Positions 1-10,280 of a stretch of DNA of 64,000 bases are shown piece after piece. This DNA comes from Begonia masoniana (Eukaryota > Streptophyta > Magnoliopsida > Cucurbitales > Begoniaceae): NCBI GenBank assembly GCA_022432975.1, contig CM039509.1, positions 40,086,209-40,150,208 of the forward strand, in the 5' to 3' direction. Numbering within the stretch: the stretch's first letter is position 1; each line of letters begins with the position of its first letter. A program made the position numbers and the translations under genes. Under the pieces are notes generated by a model. That model had not been told where the DNA came from. It ran no database searches and worked only from the letters and a program-made list of their open reading frames with translations.

Positions 1-848
1 CACAGACCGACGGACAGTCTGAGAGGACGATTCAGATACTCGAGGATATGCTGAGAGCATGCGTGTTAGAGTTTCAAGCGTCGTGGAGCCGATATTTGCC
101 TTTGATTGAATTTACTTATAATAACAGTTATCAGTCCACGATTGGTATGGCTCTGTACGAAGCGCTTTACGGCAAAAAGTGTAGATCGCCGCTGTATTGG
201 GATGAAGTGGGCGAAGCTAAATTGATCGGCCCTGAAATTTTACAACAGTTATCTGAGAAGGTTGCTTTGATTAGACAAAGAATGGAGACCGCACAGAGTC
301 GCCAAAAGAGCTACGCTGATCGAAGAAGAAGAGAATTGGAGTTTGTAGTTGGTGACGAAGTGTTTTTGAAGGTTTCACCATTCAAGGGCGTGATTCGATT
401 TGGAAGAAGAGGGAAATTAAATCCACGGTTTGTTGGACCATTCCAGATTACGGAAAGGATTGGAGCTACAGCGTATAGGCTTCAATTGCCGTCGTCTATG
501 GAGAGCGTGCATAATGTCTTTCACGTGTCGATGTTAAGAAAGTGTATACGAGATCCTACGCACGTGGTAGAACCAGCTGACCTTGAGATGCGGCTAACTT
601 TGACCTATGAAGAGAGGCCGATACGGGTTTTGGAGTCTTCGGTTAAGGTCCTGCGTAATAAGTCAATCCCTCTTGTTAAAGTACTGTGGCGAAATCAAAA
701 TATAGAAGAAGCAACGTGGGAGCGACAACAGGACATGATGGACAGATATCCAGAGTTTTTCAGGTACGAAATTTTGGGGAGAAAATTCCAAATAAGGAGG
801 ATAGGATGTAACACCCGGAAATTTCGTTTTAAGGATTTCGAGCCATAA
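1..848 (+). pseudogene. Ty3/gypsy polyprotein 3' end (integrase tail and chromodomain-like C-terminus), element A
   Basis: The frame is open from base 3 and enters at the conserved TDGQSERT motif, which holds the third acidic residue of the integrase catalytic triad. The conserved YEALYG and RSPLYWDEVGE blocks follow, then the [20 protein letters not shown] module and a C-terminal segment ending in [10 protein letters not shown] and YPEFF. That ending is typical of Tekay/Del-type chromoviruses and closely matches the complete element at 22833-32200. The usual stop after the FRY end is missing (TAC GAA instead of TAC TGA), so the frame runs through the polypurine tract and about 40 bp into the 3' LTR. 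The rest of the element lies upstream of the window. The reading frame itself is undamaged here, but whether the element is functional cannot be judged. Confidence 0.9.
794..806 (+). promoter_or_regulatory. Polypurine tract of element A
   Basis: A purine-rich AAGGAGGATAGGA stretch lies directly before the 3' LTR that starts TGTAACACCCGG. It matches the position and sequence type of the tract in element B (29841-29853). In LTR retrotransposons this is the plus-strand primer for reverse transcription. Confidence 0.75.
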
Positions 849-1661
849 GTTTAGAATTTTAATATTTTAAGCATTTAGTGAGTGATAATTCGTAGAAATA
901 TTAAATTAAGTCCAAATGGCCAATGGGAAGTTTTGTTAGAGCCCTAAGAATAAATAGGAATATTTGGTGAAATATAATGGTTTGGAGAAACTAAAAGGAT
1001 AGGTTAATTGAAGGGTGTAAGCAAGGAAATAATAAAAGGGAAAAAAGGTAAATTAGTGAGTCAAATCCTTAATTAAAAGGATTTTCTTTCTCTTTCTCCC
1101 CTCACTTTTCCTCTCCTCCACGGTTTCCCCTCTCCCTCGCGACTTTTCTCCTCTTCCATCGCCAAACCTCCAACGTCGATCTACTCCTCCGTTCTTGGCA
1201 TTCTTCCTTCAAGTTTCTTCAACAAACCGACCCTCCAAGTAAGCTCTATGCTTTAGTCAAGTTGGTAGTCATTTTTGGAGTTGTTTTTGGGTTAGGGTTT
1301 GTGAAGAAATTTAGGGATTTCATTAGAAATCGATAGGGTTGTTAATTTGTTACTCATTGATGATGTATTAGTGATTATTGAAGTTGTTGTAGTAGATTAA
1401 TGGTGTGGGTTGAAGTTTAAGGTTTAGTGTTGGTTGTTGGAGGTGGTGAAACACCATTAATGGAGTCTTTGAAGTTAGTGAGCACAATGTGCTCGATGAA
1501 ATGCCCAAATGAAGTGAGTTGGAGTTTTAGAAGAATTTGTCCTAGCTCGAGACGTCAATTTGTTAGATGTAATGTTTGAGGGTTGATATTAATGATGTGT
1601 TGTTCAATGCCCTAGGTAACCCAAGCTCAACGGACGGTGCTCGGCATATCTAGGACGCCAG

Positions 1662-2184
1662 GTAAGTGAGTGTTAGGTTTCCAGCCACTAAGGCCCTACG
1701 TCGTAACGATGTTGATAATGTTGGTTGTGATGAAATTAGGTAGTTATAGGGGTTGGTGGTAAGACGGGTAGCTTAAGTAGTGCCTTAGCGATAGGCTAGT
1801 GGTCGTTCGATAGGTGCTTATACGTATGTCTCTCCTCATGCATCATGTTTTATTAAAGTGCATACGAACTATTTATGAGCATGTTTTATGTAACGTCAAA
1901 TTAAAGAACGATCATGAATTCCGAACGATGTATGTTTCTCACGGGATAAGATGTATGATTTCTCATGGGGCAATTCATGTGTTTCTCACAGGATAAGGTG
2001 TATGATTTCCCACGGGGCAAGTCGTGTGTTTCTCACGGGGCAAATTGTGATTCTCACGGGGCAAGAAAAAGGGTTTAACGAAACGAAATGAAATTGTTTT
2101 ACAAATGTCATGCATATATGTAATGTTATGTTTAGCACACTCTTTACTAAGCATTAGGCTTAATGTATTTATCGTATGATGTAG
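1662..2184 (+). other. Putative LTR leader intron 2 with paired ends (LTR A)
   Basis: The segment starts with a consensus donor (CCAG/GTAAGT at 1662) and ends with an acceptor (GATGTAG/G, AG at 2183-2184). The sequence at 1695-1710 (CCTACGTCGTAACGAT) can pair with 2171-2185 (ATCGTATGATGTAGG) over about 15 positions, with two G-U pairs and one bulge. An upstream donor (GT at 1239) and acceptor (AG at 1614-1615) would define a first intron. Splicing itself is inferred from sequence only. Confidence 0.5.
1930..2070 (+). repeat. Degenerate ~30 bp tandem repeat in LTR A
   Basis: About five copies of a TTTCTCACGGGGCAA-type unit are separated by GTGTATGAT-like spacers, and the unit shortens toward the end. 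The repeat lies inside the putative intron 2 of the LTR. Confidence 0.75.
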
Positions 2185-2715
2185 GTGACGAGAACGAAGG
2201 TGAGGAACCTCCCTACGATGATCAAGTGTAGTCGGTTGGTGGACGGAGCTCGTGGCGGCGGAGCGTGTTTTGGCAGAGCTGGTTGACTCACGGTTATGTG
2301 TTTTTGAGAGCTTTTTTTTTGGTGATGTTGGGTTAATGGTGAATTAGATAGGGTGATCGTAGGATTTGATATGTTTTAAGATGTTTGGTGATTGAATAGA
2401 TAACATATATCATTTTATAGTGTTTTGATGTTTTTCAAACAGGAAGGAATGTTAAACTTTTAAACGGAACCACGCGGTTCATTTTTATGAAACTTGATTA
2501 TGTTTAAAGTAAATTGTGTCGGTTTAAGCGTTTGGATAAATGTCATGTTTGAAGTATGCTTTATGGGATGTATGTATAATTGTGTGAGGAAAGAGTGAGA
2601 TAGGCGAAGAGTGTGTTGCGTGTTGTGTGTTTTTGTGTTAGGAATGGGGAGTGCAGGGCGAAGGATGAAGAAAAAGGAAAGAAGAAAATGGAAAAAGGGG
2701 AGGGGGATCACCGTG

Positions 2716-2900
2716 CTCTCTGGAGAAATCCAGAGAGTATGGCGATTGCTCGCCTCTTGGAGGCGAGCAATCGCCTCCCTCTCTGTCTGGCAATCGCTGG
2801 AGAAGCGATTGCCAGGCGGGATTAAGCGATTGCCTAATGGCGATTGCTCGCCCGGAGCAATCGCCTGGTGGCGATTACTCGCCAGTTTTGTGGCGAGTGA
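2716..2900 (+). repeat. Array of consecutive stem-loops in LTR A
   Basis: Inverted repeats follow one another. CTCTCTGG/CCAGAGAG sits at about 2717-2738. A perfect 16 bp stem lies at 2741-2756 and 2760-2775 with a 3-base loop. A perfect 12 bp stem lies at 2787-2798 and 2804-2815. An 11 bp stem lies at 2839-2849 and 2855-2865, and a ~18 bp stem with one mismatch lies at about 2868-2909. All the later stems vary a GGCGATTGCTCGCC theme. The array lies directly upstream of the TATA box at 2934. Confidence 0.85.
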
Positions 2901-3157
2901 TCGCCACCCGTTCTGCCTCTTTTTGGCCGAGCTTATATAAAAAAAAAATATTTTATTTAATTGTTTTCTTTTATTAATTAATTGATTTAATTGTTTAAGT
3001 TTATTTGTTTTAGTAATTGTTTTAAATGATTTACTAAACGAACTTCGATTTCAATTCCGACTTCAAAAGTTTTATTTCCGCACGAAAGTCAGACGTAGAG
3101 TTTGTACGTATAAAAAAAAAAAATTTACTAGGATACGGGTAAGGGTCGTGACAATTT

Positions 3158-4360
3158 GTGTCAGATCGACAAAATGTATATATTATTATTGTTTTATATT
3201 GTTATATTGTTGTAGTTGGAATGCAAGGACTAACTGTCATTATCTTGTTTTATACTGAGTTTGTTTTTTTTATAAAATTTAAGTGGTTGTTGGCTACTGT
3301 GGACGACACATTTGGTTTAGCCGAACGTCATTTTTGCCAAAGACATATGTATGCAAACTTCAAAGGACGATTTCGGGGCATAGCGTAGAGATGCTATGTG
3401 AAATGCAGCTAGGGCAACCACAAGGGAATATTTTGAGATAGCAATGAGGAAAGTGCATGAGCTAAACCCGGATGCCCATGCACGGCTTCGCCCCCTAGCA
3501 GTTGGGCTACTCATGCGTTTTTGGTAATTTCCAAATGCGACTTAGGCTTGAACAATTTATGCGAGTATTTCAATTCAGCTATATTGCTGGCCAAGGACAA
3601 ACCGATCCTGACCATGTTTGAGATGATTCGAAAGACCTTGATGACTCGAATTGTAAAAAAATACGAAGAGATGCTCAAGTCAGACAATGTCCAGTGTCCT
3701 AAGATTAGGAAAAAGCTAGAGAATCTCAAAGAGGCAGCTCATGCTTGGAGTGCTGAGTTAGCAAGGGATGCACGGTTTGAGGTCAGCAACAACAAAGAAC
3801 AATTTATCGTTGACCTGAATAAAGGCATGTGCGCATGTCGGATGTGGGAGCTTACTGGCATCCCATGTGTTCATGCCATTCCATACTTTTATTTCATGAA
3901 AGAGCCAGTGGAAAATTTCGTTTATATATACCATCATCGGGATACATATTTGGAGATATACTCACATTTCATTCATCCCGTTAATGGCCAACAAATGTGG
4001 CCAGAACTAGAGAATTGAACCCCAATTTTTCCACCAGATAGAAGGCCCCAACCTGGTAGCACGAAAAAGAAAAGAGTGCGCGATGTCGATGAACCTTCTA
4101 CGTCTATAATTTCTAAGAAGAAGTCTATGATGTCGTGTGGTAAATGTCGGCGTCAAGGGCATAACAGTCTCACATGTCCTGAGAGGGGATCCAGTTCAAG
4201 TGCTGCTACTTCACGTGAGACATTTATGGGTTTCCAGACATTAGACGGGACTCAGGTATATTTTTTCACCTTATTCTCTAAACAAACTAAGATTATTATT
4301 TTTTCTAATATAATTGTCATTACGTGTAAGAATCTACTACACGCGGCCATATAATATGAT
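3158..4360 (+). pseudogene. Mutator-like (MULE) transposase, C-terminal part
   Basis: Three blocks in order match plant MuDR-type transposases. The first is SDRQ...GLT, followed by AERHFCQRHMYANFKGRF (about 3320-3380). The second is the helical region around ATTREYFEIAMRKVHELNPDA (3410-3480). The third is 3521-4018, with a SWIM zinc finger (CACRMWELTGIPCVHA) and the typical YLEIYSHFIHPVNG..MWP ending. A zinc knuckle CGKCRRQGHNSLTC follows at about 4135-4176. Stops at 3386 and near 3512 and a shift near 3525 break the frame. AT-rich stretches at about 3172-3215 and 3235-3295 look like introns. The N-terminal half should lie upstream of the window beyond the 5' LTR of element A. Confidence 0.85.
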
Positions 4361-4529
4361 GATGGATCTCAGGCGATGACGAGGACATTCTGGAGCAGCT
4401 TTATTTTATGGATTTTGTCTATTGTAATTTAATTTGATGTACAATTCATTTAAACTTTAATTTATATTATAGTGAGAGCTAACAATTAGTATGTAAGTTC
4501 TATATGATAATTTTGTTACTTTCATGTTT

Positions 4530-4735
4530 AATACCGGACCTGTTTGGGTAGTCAAATATGCAGAATGATACTAGCTATGGAGGAATCAAAAAACAAAGGA
4601 AACTCTGTCCAATTTTCTAATTTTTTCTCACTTGTGAAAAAAAATTGAAAAATTGGGCAGAGTTTCCTTTGTTTTTTGACTCCTCCATTGCTAGTATCAT
4701 CCTGAATATTCGACTACCCAAATAGGTCCAGTATT
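4530..4735. mobile_element. Foldback (MITE-like) element
   Basis: About 205 bp form a nearly complete palindrome. The left arm begins ATACCGGACCTGTTTGGGTA (4531-4550) and the right arm ends with its inverse (TACCCAAATAGGTCCAGTAT, 4716-4734). Matching continues through the shared ACAAAGGAAACTCTG block to a centre at about 4630. Arms are ~95 bp with roughly 90% identity by eye. There is no coding capacity. A target-site duplication is not clear, so the superfamily is unassigned. It lies 3' of the MULE coding region and could belong to that element or be an independent insertion. Confidence 0.8.
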
Positions 4736-4744
4736 TTTCACAAA

Positions 4745-4935
4745 AGATCAAATGCATCCAACAAAAATACATGTAACTATAAATTTACATCCAACAAAAA
4801 TAAATCTAACTAAAGTGCATCCAACTAAAATACATCCAACTAAAATAAATCCAACATAAAGTACATACTACAGTGCATCCAACATAAAGTACAATACATC
4901 AAACTCCTGTACATCAAACTAGTGTCTATCAAAAT
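4745..4935. repeat. Degenerate ~14-18 bp tandem repeat
   Basis: About a dozen variants of TACATCCAACTAAAA/TACATCCAACATAAAG stand head to tail. They run up to the 3' end of the minus-strand gene at 4929. Confidence 0.8.
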
Positions 4936-6303
4936 GAATTATAAAATATAATCCGGTTGGACTTCCGCTTCATAGGCAGATCATCTCCTATGTACACACA
5001 ATGAAAGTTATATTATAAAATAATAGTTATAATTAAAATAATAAAGCAAAAAATGGAGAAATGTACCTGCATCATCGCCAGACATCGGTTGGACATCCTC
5101 ATCATCGCCCTCCATTGCTTGGCCGTCGTCATCGGCCCCCATCTATTCGCTAGCCTCGTCATGACCCCCCATCCAATCAAGGATGATCTACCTCGTTTCT
5201 CTCTGGTAGGCGAACATATCACTTTGGTAGTTCATCATCACTTTCATGGAGTCCACCACCTCCGTTAGCTTTACCTCGACCTGATCGAGTCTGTCTGCGA
5301 TAGAGACTATATTCGCCCTACTAGTCTCTGAGAGCGTGGTGGCTGTAGGCCGCTCTATATGAATGTCATCTTGAGAGGCCCCTTCATCTCCCCTAGACGT
5401 CCATATCCCATCTGTTTCGACAAGGCCCATCCTAACTAAATGAATCCTTCCAAAAACCTCACTAGACCGCTGTTTTTGCATCTGCTCTCCATGCGGTAAC
5501 TGAATCTGAAATGCTCTTCAATCTGCATAATCAACACACCGTAGGGCACGTTCTTGTTTTGTGTCCGCCCAATCTCACACATGTTACATAAAATCACAAA
5601 ACTAGGGTCGAACATCCTGCCGCTGTATAGCTTTTCCATCTCGTAGAGATCCATGAAGTTAGCGAGATCTCTATGTCCATGTTGCGGTAAAAGGGTGTGA
5701 CACACCATGTTGTGCATAGCGAGCTTTTGTATTCATGTCTCTAGCTCTCGGCTTAAGGGACCCCACTATGTTACTGTTTTGATTAATTAGCCTTAAGAAC
5801 TCTGTTCCCTCGACTGTTCCCATGAAAGGACAGTTTCGGACTGCTTGGTAGAATCTATCCGCCTCTTCTCCAGCAAACCCGATCAACTGATTCATCGTCT
5901 CTGGAGTAATCAAAATCTCCGTACCCAAGATGTACGTCTTTATAGTTTTCAATATGCCAGGAAAGCTCATGTTCGCATAGAATAAGTAAACAATCCGGTC
6001 ACAGCTATTGCCCCGCACATTATACACCCCTTGCAAGTCAATTCTGTCGAACATCTCCTGTATGCCCAAGGACTCCCAACCTGCAAAATCAACATACTTC
6101 GAAAGCGTAATTGATCGGTGTAACAAATCTAGTTAGAACTGCTCTTGACAAGCCATGGTGCGATATTCAGTAGAATAAAACTCTGGTCGGTTCGACGGTT
6201 GCGGCCTCCCTGGCCTATTTGACAGTCTGGCCTGTGTAGACATTGAAAGTGCCGACGTTCTGGAGGTCCACCCTTTTGCCTAATAATTAGTCTCTCAGCC
6301 ATT
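4929..6303 (-). pseudogene. Broken plant transposon-associated protein gene
   Basis: Read on the minus strand, an ATG at about 6303 opens a basic, proline- and arginine-rich leader. From about 6126 a conserved-looking domain follows: KYVDFAGWESLGIQ, then RIVYLFYANMSFPGI and TEILITPETMNQLIGFAGEE. The helical block HGHRDLANFMDLYEMEKLYSG comes later. This pattern resembles the 'putative plant transposon protein' domain (PF20167-like) linked to plant retroelements. The acidic C-terminus is interrupted by a good 79 bp intron (donor CAG/GTACAT, acceptor TACATAG, 4988-5066), after which KRKSNRIIF leads to the stop at 4929. Internal stops (for example just upstream of 6126) and frameshifts near 5700, 5450 and 5200 show it is dead. 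The domain name is from memory of the family and needs a profile search. Confidence 0.6.
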
Positions 6304-6374
6304 TTAATATATGGAGATTTGAATAATCTGCAAAATTAGAAAAGCAAATTTGAGATTAGCAAATTTGGTGATAG

Positions 6375-6735
6375 GACACACTCTCGGACAGTGCTGACCG
6401 TCTTCTCAGTGAAAAAAGAGAGATCGGACGCACTGTCAGACGGTGATAACCGTCCTCTCTGTGTAAACGAGAAAGATCAGACACACTGTCGGATGGTGGT
6501 GACCGTCATCTCTATGGAAAATGAGAGAACAGACACACTGTCCAACGATGATGACCATCTTCTCTATGTAAACCGAGAGAGATCGGACACACTGTCGGAC
6601 GGTGATGACCGTCCTCTCTATGGAAAATGAGAGAACGGACACACTGTTTGACGGTGATGACCATCCTATCTGTGTAAACCGAGAGAATAGACACACTGTC
6701 CGATGGTGATGACCGTTCTCTTTGTGAAAAATTGG
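6375..6735. repeat. 52-54 bp minisatellite with alternating unit types
   Basis: Seven units start at 6375, 6427, 6480, 6532, 6586, 6638 and 6690. Each has GACACACTGTC followed by a perfect short inverted repeat (GACGGT GATG ACCGTC, or close variants). Unit ends alternate between a GTAAACCGAGAG type and a GGAAAATGAG type, giving a ~105 bp higher-order period. Short open frames across it on both strands are by-products of the repeat. Confidence 0.9.
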
Positions 6736-6844
6736 GAATATCTCAAATTTGTTACCTAATAATCGAACCAAATAATTTAAAAATGATAAAATCATACCCT
6801 GGAGTAAGATTCGGTCAAATTTATGCAGAAAAATTCATCGGTCG
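6736..6844. other. Short unassigned spacer at the truncation of element E
   Basis: This AT-rich stretch lies between the minisatellite and the break in the reverse transcriptase of element E. The RT frame continues into it as unrelated residues (about 6792-6844), so the break is at about 6845. No other feature is recognisable. Confidence 0.5.
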
Positions 6845-9073
6845 GATGTAGGAAATTAATCCTACTCATCCAGAATTCACATTTTGATAGCTTGGCGTAT
6901 AATTGGTGTTGTTTCAGAGTTGATAGCACAATTGCCAAGTGCTCCTCGTGCTCGGCCTCACTCCTGGAGTAGACCAGGATGTCGTCGATGAAGACGATTA
7001 TAAATTTATCCAAGAAATCCTGGAATATTCTGTTCATCAAGTCCATAAATGCTGCCGGGGCATTAGTCAACCCAAACGACATCACTAAGAACTCATAGTG
7101 CCCGTAACTAGTCCTGAAGGCAGTCTTTGGAATATCATTAGCCCTGACCTTCAATTGATAATAACCAGAGCGCAAGTTAATCTTCGAGAATACCTGAGCT
7201 CCTTGTAGCTGGTCAAATAAATCATCGATCCTCGGCAATGGGTACTTATTCTTGATAGTTAACTTGTTCAGCTCACGGTAGTCGATACACATACGTAGGG
7301 ACCCATCCTTCTTTTTAACAAATAAGACGGGAGCACCCCACGGAGAGAAACTAGGGCGTACAAACCCCTTGTCCACAAGTTCTTTTAGCTGAGTCTTCAA
7401 CTCCTTCAGCTCAATTGGCGCCATACGGTACGGGTTCTTTGATACTGGTTCGGCACCAGGACATACGTCAATTTCAAACTCAATCTCACGATCCGGTGGC
7501 AACCTTGGTAAGTCGTCTAAGGATACCTCTGAGAAGTTTCAAACTACCAGAATATTTTAAAGTTCCACCTCACCTTGCCTGTGAACATCTACTACGTGGG
7601 CAAGAAATCCGACGCATTCTGACCTCATCACCTGTTGAGCTTTCAAGGAGAAAAAAACAGACATAGTGTACTCTTTTGGTATAGCCTGATAGGAGAATTC
7701 CTCCTCGTTCGGGCGCTTAAACTATACAAGCCCGGACCTACAGTTGATGGTGGCATGATGTCTAAATAGCCAATCCATTCCATAATAACATCGCATCCCT
7801 TCATACCGATGACGATGAGGTTGGCATATAATTTCTGGTCTCCAACTGACACTATATCACCCTGCACTTCCTGCTCGAAATGCATAAACTCTCCAGATGG
7901 TAGCATGACACTGTAGGGCTGACCAGATGGCAAAATACTTAACTTCTCCTTATCTATGAAATCCCTTGCCACAAACCAATGTGTGGCCCCCGTGTCCAAC
8001 AGAGTATAATGAGGTGCATCACATATCAAAATTGTACTTGTAATTATTGTGTGCTGGGCGGCATCATCATCATCCTCTATCATTGCAAAAACTCTTGGTA
8101 CGGCGTGATTTTGTCTCGTGTCGGGCATCGGGCAATCCCGGACCTAATGGCCCTCTTTGCCACATCGAAAACAATGGTCTGTAAGGAGCCTGCATTCTCC
8201 TCTGTGACTCTTCTTGCATCGCGAGCATACGTGAAGCTGAGGAGCTCCCATTGGTCTCTTTCCCTTGTCATGATAAGTGATGGTCTCATTGGGCCTCTTA
8301 ATGCCCCTGTTCTGTTGCTGTTGAGGTTGCAAATTTTGACCCCTTTGTTGTTGTTGTTGAGGGGCATCACGAAGGAATCTCTTTGACGAATCCCTCTGTC
8401 TCTGGGACTTTATTTCTAAGGCCTCCAACTGATAAGCCTTGGCCACCACTCTCGGGTACGGTGCCTCATCAATTCCTCTGGTTGTGATCCCTCGTAAAAG
8501 GTCCATCTTCAGACCTTGAATAAATTGGTCTACCTTATTCTCATTGGTGGCCACCAAATGTGTTGCATAGCGGGACAAGGACTCAAACTTCTAAACGTAT
8601 TCAGCCACTTATCCGTATTGTCGTAGCCGAGAGAATTCAACCAACTTTTCCTTCCTCACACTGCGGTCGAAATGCTTCTCGTAAAAGATATTCTTGAATC
8701 CCTCCCAGCTTAATGCCACAGTAGTAGACCGCACTGTGTCCCACCAAAATCCAGCATTCTTGGTGAGATGAAACGTGGCACATGTAACCTTCTTGCTCTC
8801 CTCCACTTCGGCATAGTTGAACATTTGTTCAATCTGCCGAACCCCTTCCTCAGCGTGAGCTGGATCCGTCGATAATCTATCAAACATCGGCGGTTGGAGT
8901 CGCCGGAACCTATCTTTACTGGTGTCACACGAAGCATTACCATGATTGTTATTTCCGTTATCTTCTCTGGCCATCAAGCGTTCCACCATGCGGGACTGTA
9001 CACCCACCAGCTCAGTTAATCGGTCAATGGCACGAGAACTTTCGCTTGCTTCATCATGATGTCCTCTCACCAT
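6845..9073 (-). pseudogene. Ty3/gypsy gag-protease-RT, truncated (element E)
   Basis: Reading from 9073 downward: the gag starts MVRGHHDEASESS and carries the FRRLQPPMFDRLSTDP and GFWWDT capsid blocks. A glutamine-rich spacer follows, then a zinc-binding CSRCKKSHRGEC and the knuckle CFRCGKEGH. Next are the protease (LLDTGATHWFVARDF, about 7990-8030) and the RT, with [32 protein letters not shown] and the catalytic FIDDILVYS (6960-6990). Stops near 8605, 8590, 8142 and 7770 and the shifts around 7500-7640 disable it. Homology ends abruptly after KCEFW.SRINFL, so the rest of RT, RNase H, integrase and the 3' LTR are gone. The gag is very close to that of element C (54149 onward), so both belong to one family. 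Confidence 0.9.
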
Positions 9074-9219
9074 TTCTAAGAAAACCCTATAAACAGAATA
9101 ACCAAATTTAATAAACAGAACTTTGACGGGAATTTAAACACTTACAGTTGGTGGAACGATCTCTCGTGGCAGGTTGCGCAACCAGACATTTCTCCAGAAC
9201 CACTTTTAAAACCTGCCGA

Positions 9220-9230
9220 CTCTGATACCA
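9220..9230 (-). promoter_or_regulatory. Primer-binding site (initiator tRNA-Met) of element E
   Basis: The minus strand reads TGGTATCAGAG, complementary to the 3' end of plant initiator tRNA-Met. It lies 4 bases inside the LTR edge at 9235. Confidence 0.9.
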
Positions 9231-9639
9231 TAACTGTGACAGCCCAAGACCTGATCGGGGTTCGAGGAGCTATCACTCCGAGACATTTAAAATGTGGACT
9301 ATATTTTTTTTTGAACTTTTAAACATTTATAAAACAGAGAAAATATTCTCTGGAGCTGAAAACTCTCACTGGAATTTAAGACTATGAGACTACATTGAAT
9401 AACAGAAGAAGACAGGAAGACATATAAAAATCTGGATGACAGTTATAAATGGCAGAAGAAAAAAAGGAAGACATAAGGCAGGAAAAACCTTCTCCAGAAA
9501 TTTAGACTGGAAAACATATTAGATGTCAGACTTTAGAAATAAATAGCAGAAGAAAAACAGGGAGACAGAAAGGCGAAGACATATTGAAATCAGATTACAG
9601 AAATACATGGCAGAAGAAAAAAAACAGGGTGGCAGAATA

Positions 9640-10280
9640 CTTTGGACGTTTAAAAATAAGGAGCAGAATGGACGATAAAGACTGAAGGCAGAATAGACTT
9701 TGGACGTTTAAAATAACAGGCAGACATTGGACGTTTAAAGTAAAAGACAGGAACAGTGACCGTGGACGTTTAAGATAAAAGACAGAATCTGTGGATGACA
9801 GAAGCTGTGGACGTTTGAATTAAAAGACAAAAACAGTAAACGACAGAAGTCCGTGGACGTTTGGAATAAAAGACAAAAACAGTAAACAACAGAAGTCCGT
9901 GGACGTTTAAAATCAAAGGCAGTGACTGTGGACGACGTTATCGTCCACAACTTTGGATGATAACTTTGGACGACTAACACTTAGTCAAATACTTGAAACA
10001 ATTACTTGACTGGTGAGTACTGTTGACAACTGGACTTTGGACGACGTTATCGCCCACAACTTTGGACGATAAAGACAGAAAGCATTTACAGAAGTTGTGG
10101 ACAACTGTTCACTGAACAAAATGAACAACTCTTTTACAGGAAAAATGGACGACGTTATTGTCCAAAACTTTGGACGATAACTTTAGATGACTAATACTTA
10201 GCCAAATACTTGAAAACTCGAAAGACAGAAACTGAAAGGCAGAATGGACGACGTTATCATCCACGAATTTGGACGATAAC
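9640..10280. repeat. Tandem GGACGTTTAAAATAAAAGACAG and GGACGACGTTATCGTCC repeats in LTR E
   Basis: The first part (9640-9915) repeats a ~22-60 bp unit containing GTGGACGTTTAAAATAAAAGACAGAA. The second part (9920-10280) repeats a GTGGACGACGTTATCGTCCAC motif, itself a short inverted repeat, joined to ACTTTGGACGATAACTTTGG. The array sits 0.4-1.0 kb from the LTR 3' end, a place where the other long LTRs also carry arrays. Confidence 0.8.

Larger units (their letters stand above)
807..3153 (+). mobile_element. 3' LTR of Ty3/gypsy element A
   Basis: The LTR is about 2347 bp, starts TGTAACACCCGG and ends GGGTCGTGACA. Its left edge is fixed by the polypurine tract and its right edge by the resumption of MULE coding sequence at 3154. 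The 5 bp that follow (ATTTG) should be the target-site copy; the matching copy lies upstream of the window. Inside are a pyrimidine-rich stretch (1085-1238), putative splice sites, tandem CTCACGGGGCAA repeats (1930-2070), an array of stem-loops (2716-2900) and a TATATAAAA box (2934-2942). The TATA box suggests transcription starting about 190 bp before the LTR end. Confidence 0.85.

Noticed and set aside
1814..1996. 60-codon frame in LTR A
   Set aside because: It lies in the tandem-repeat and putative-intron region with no homology.
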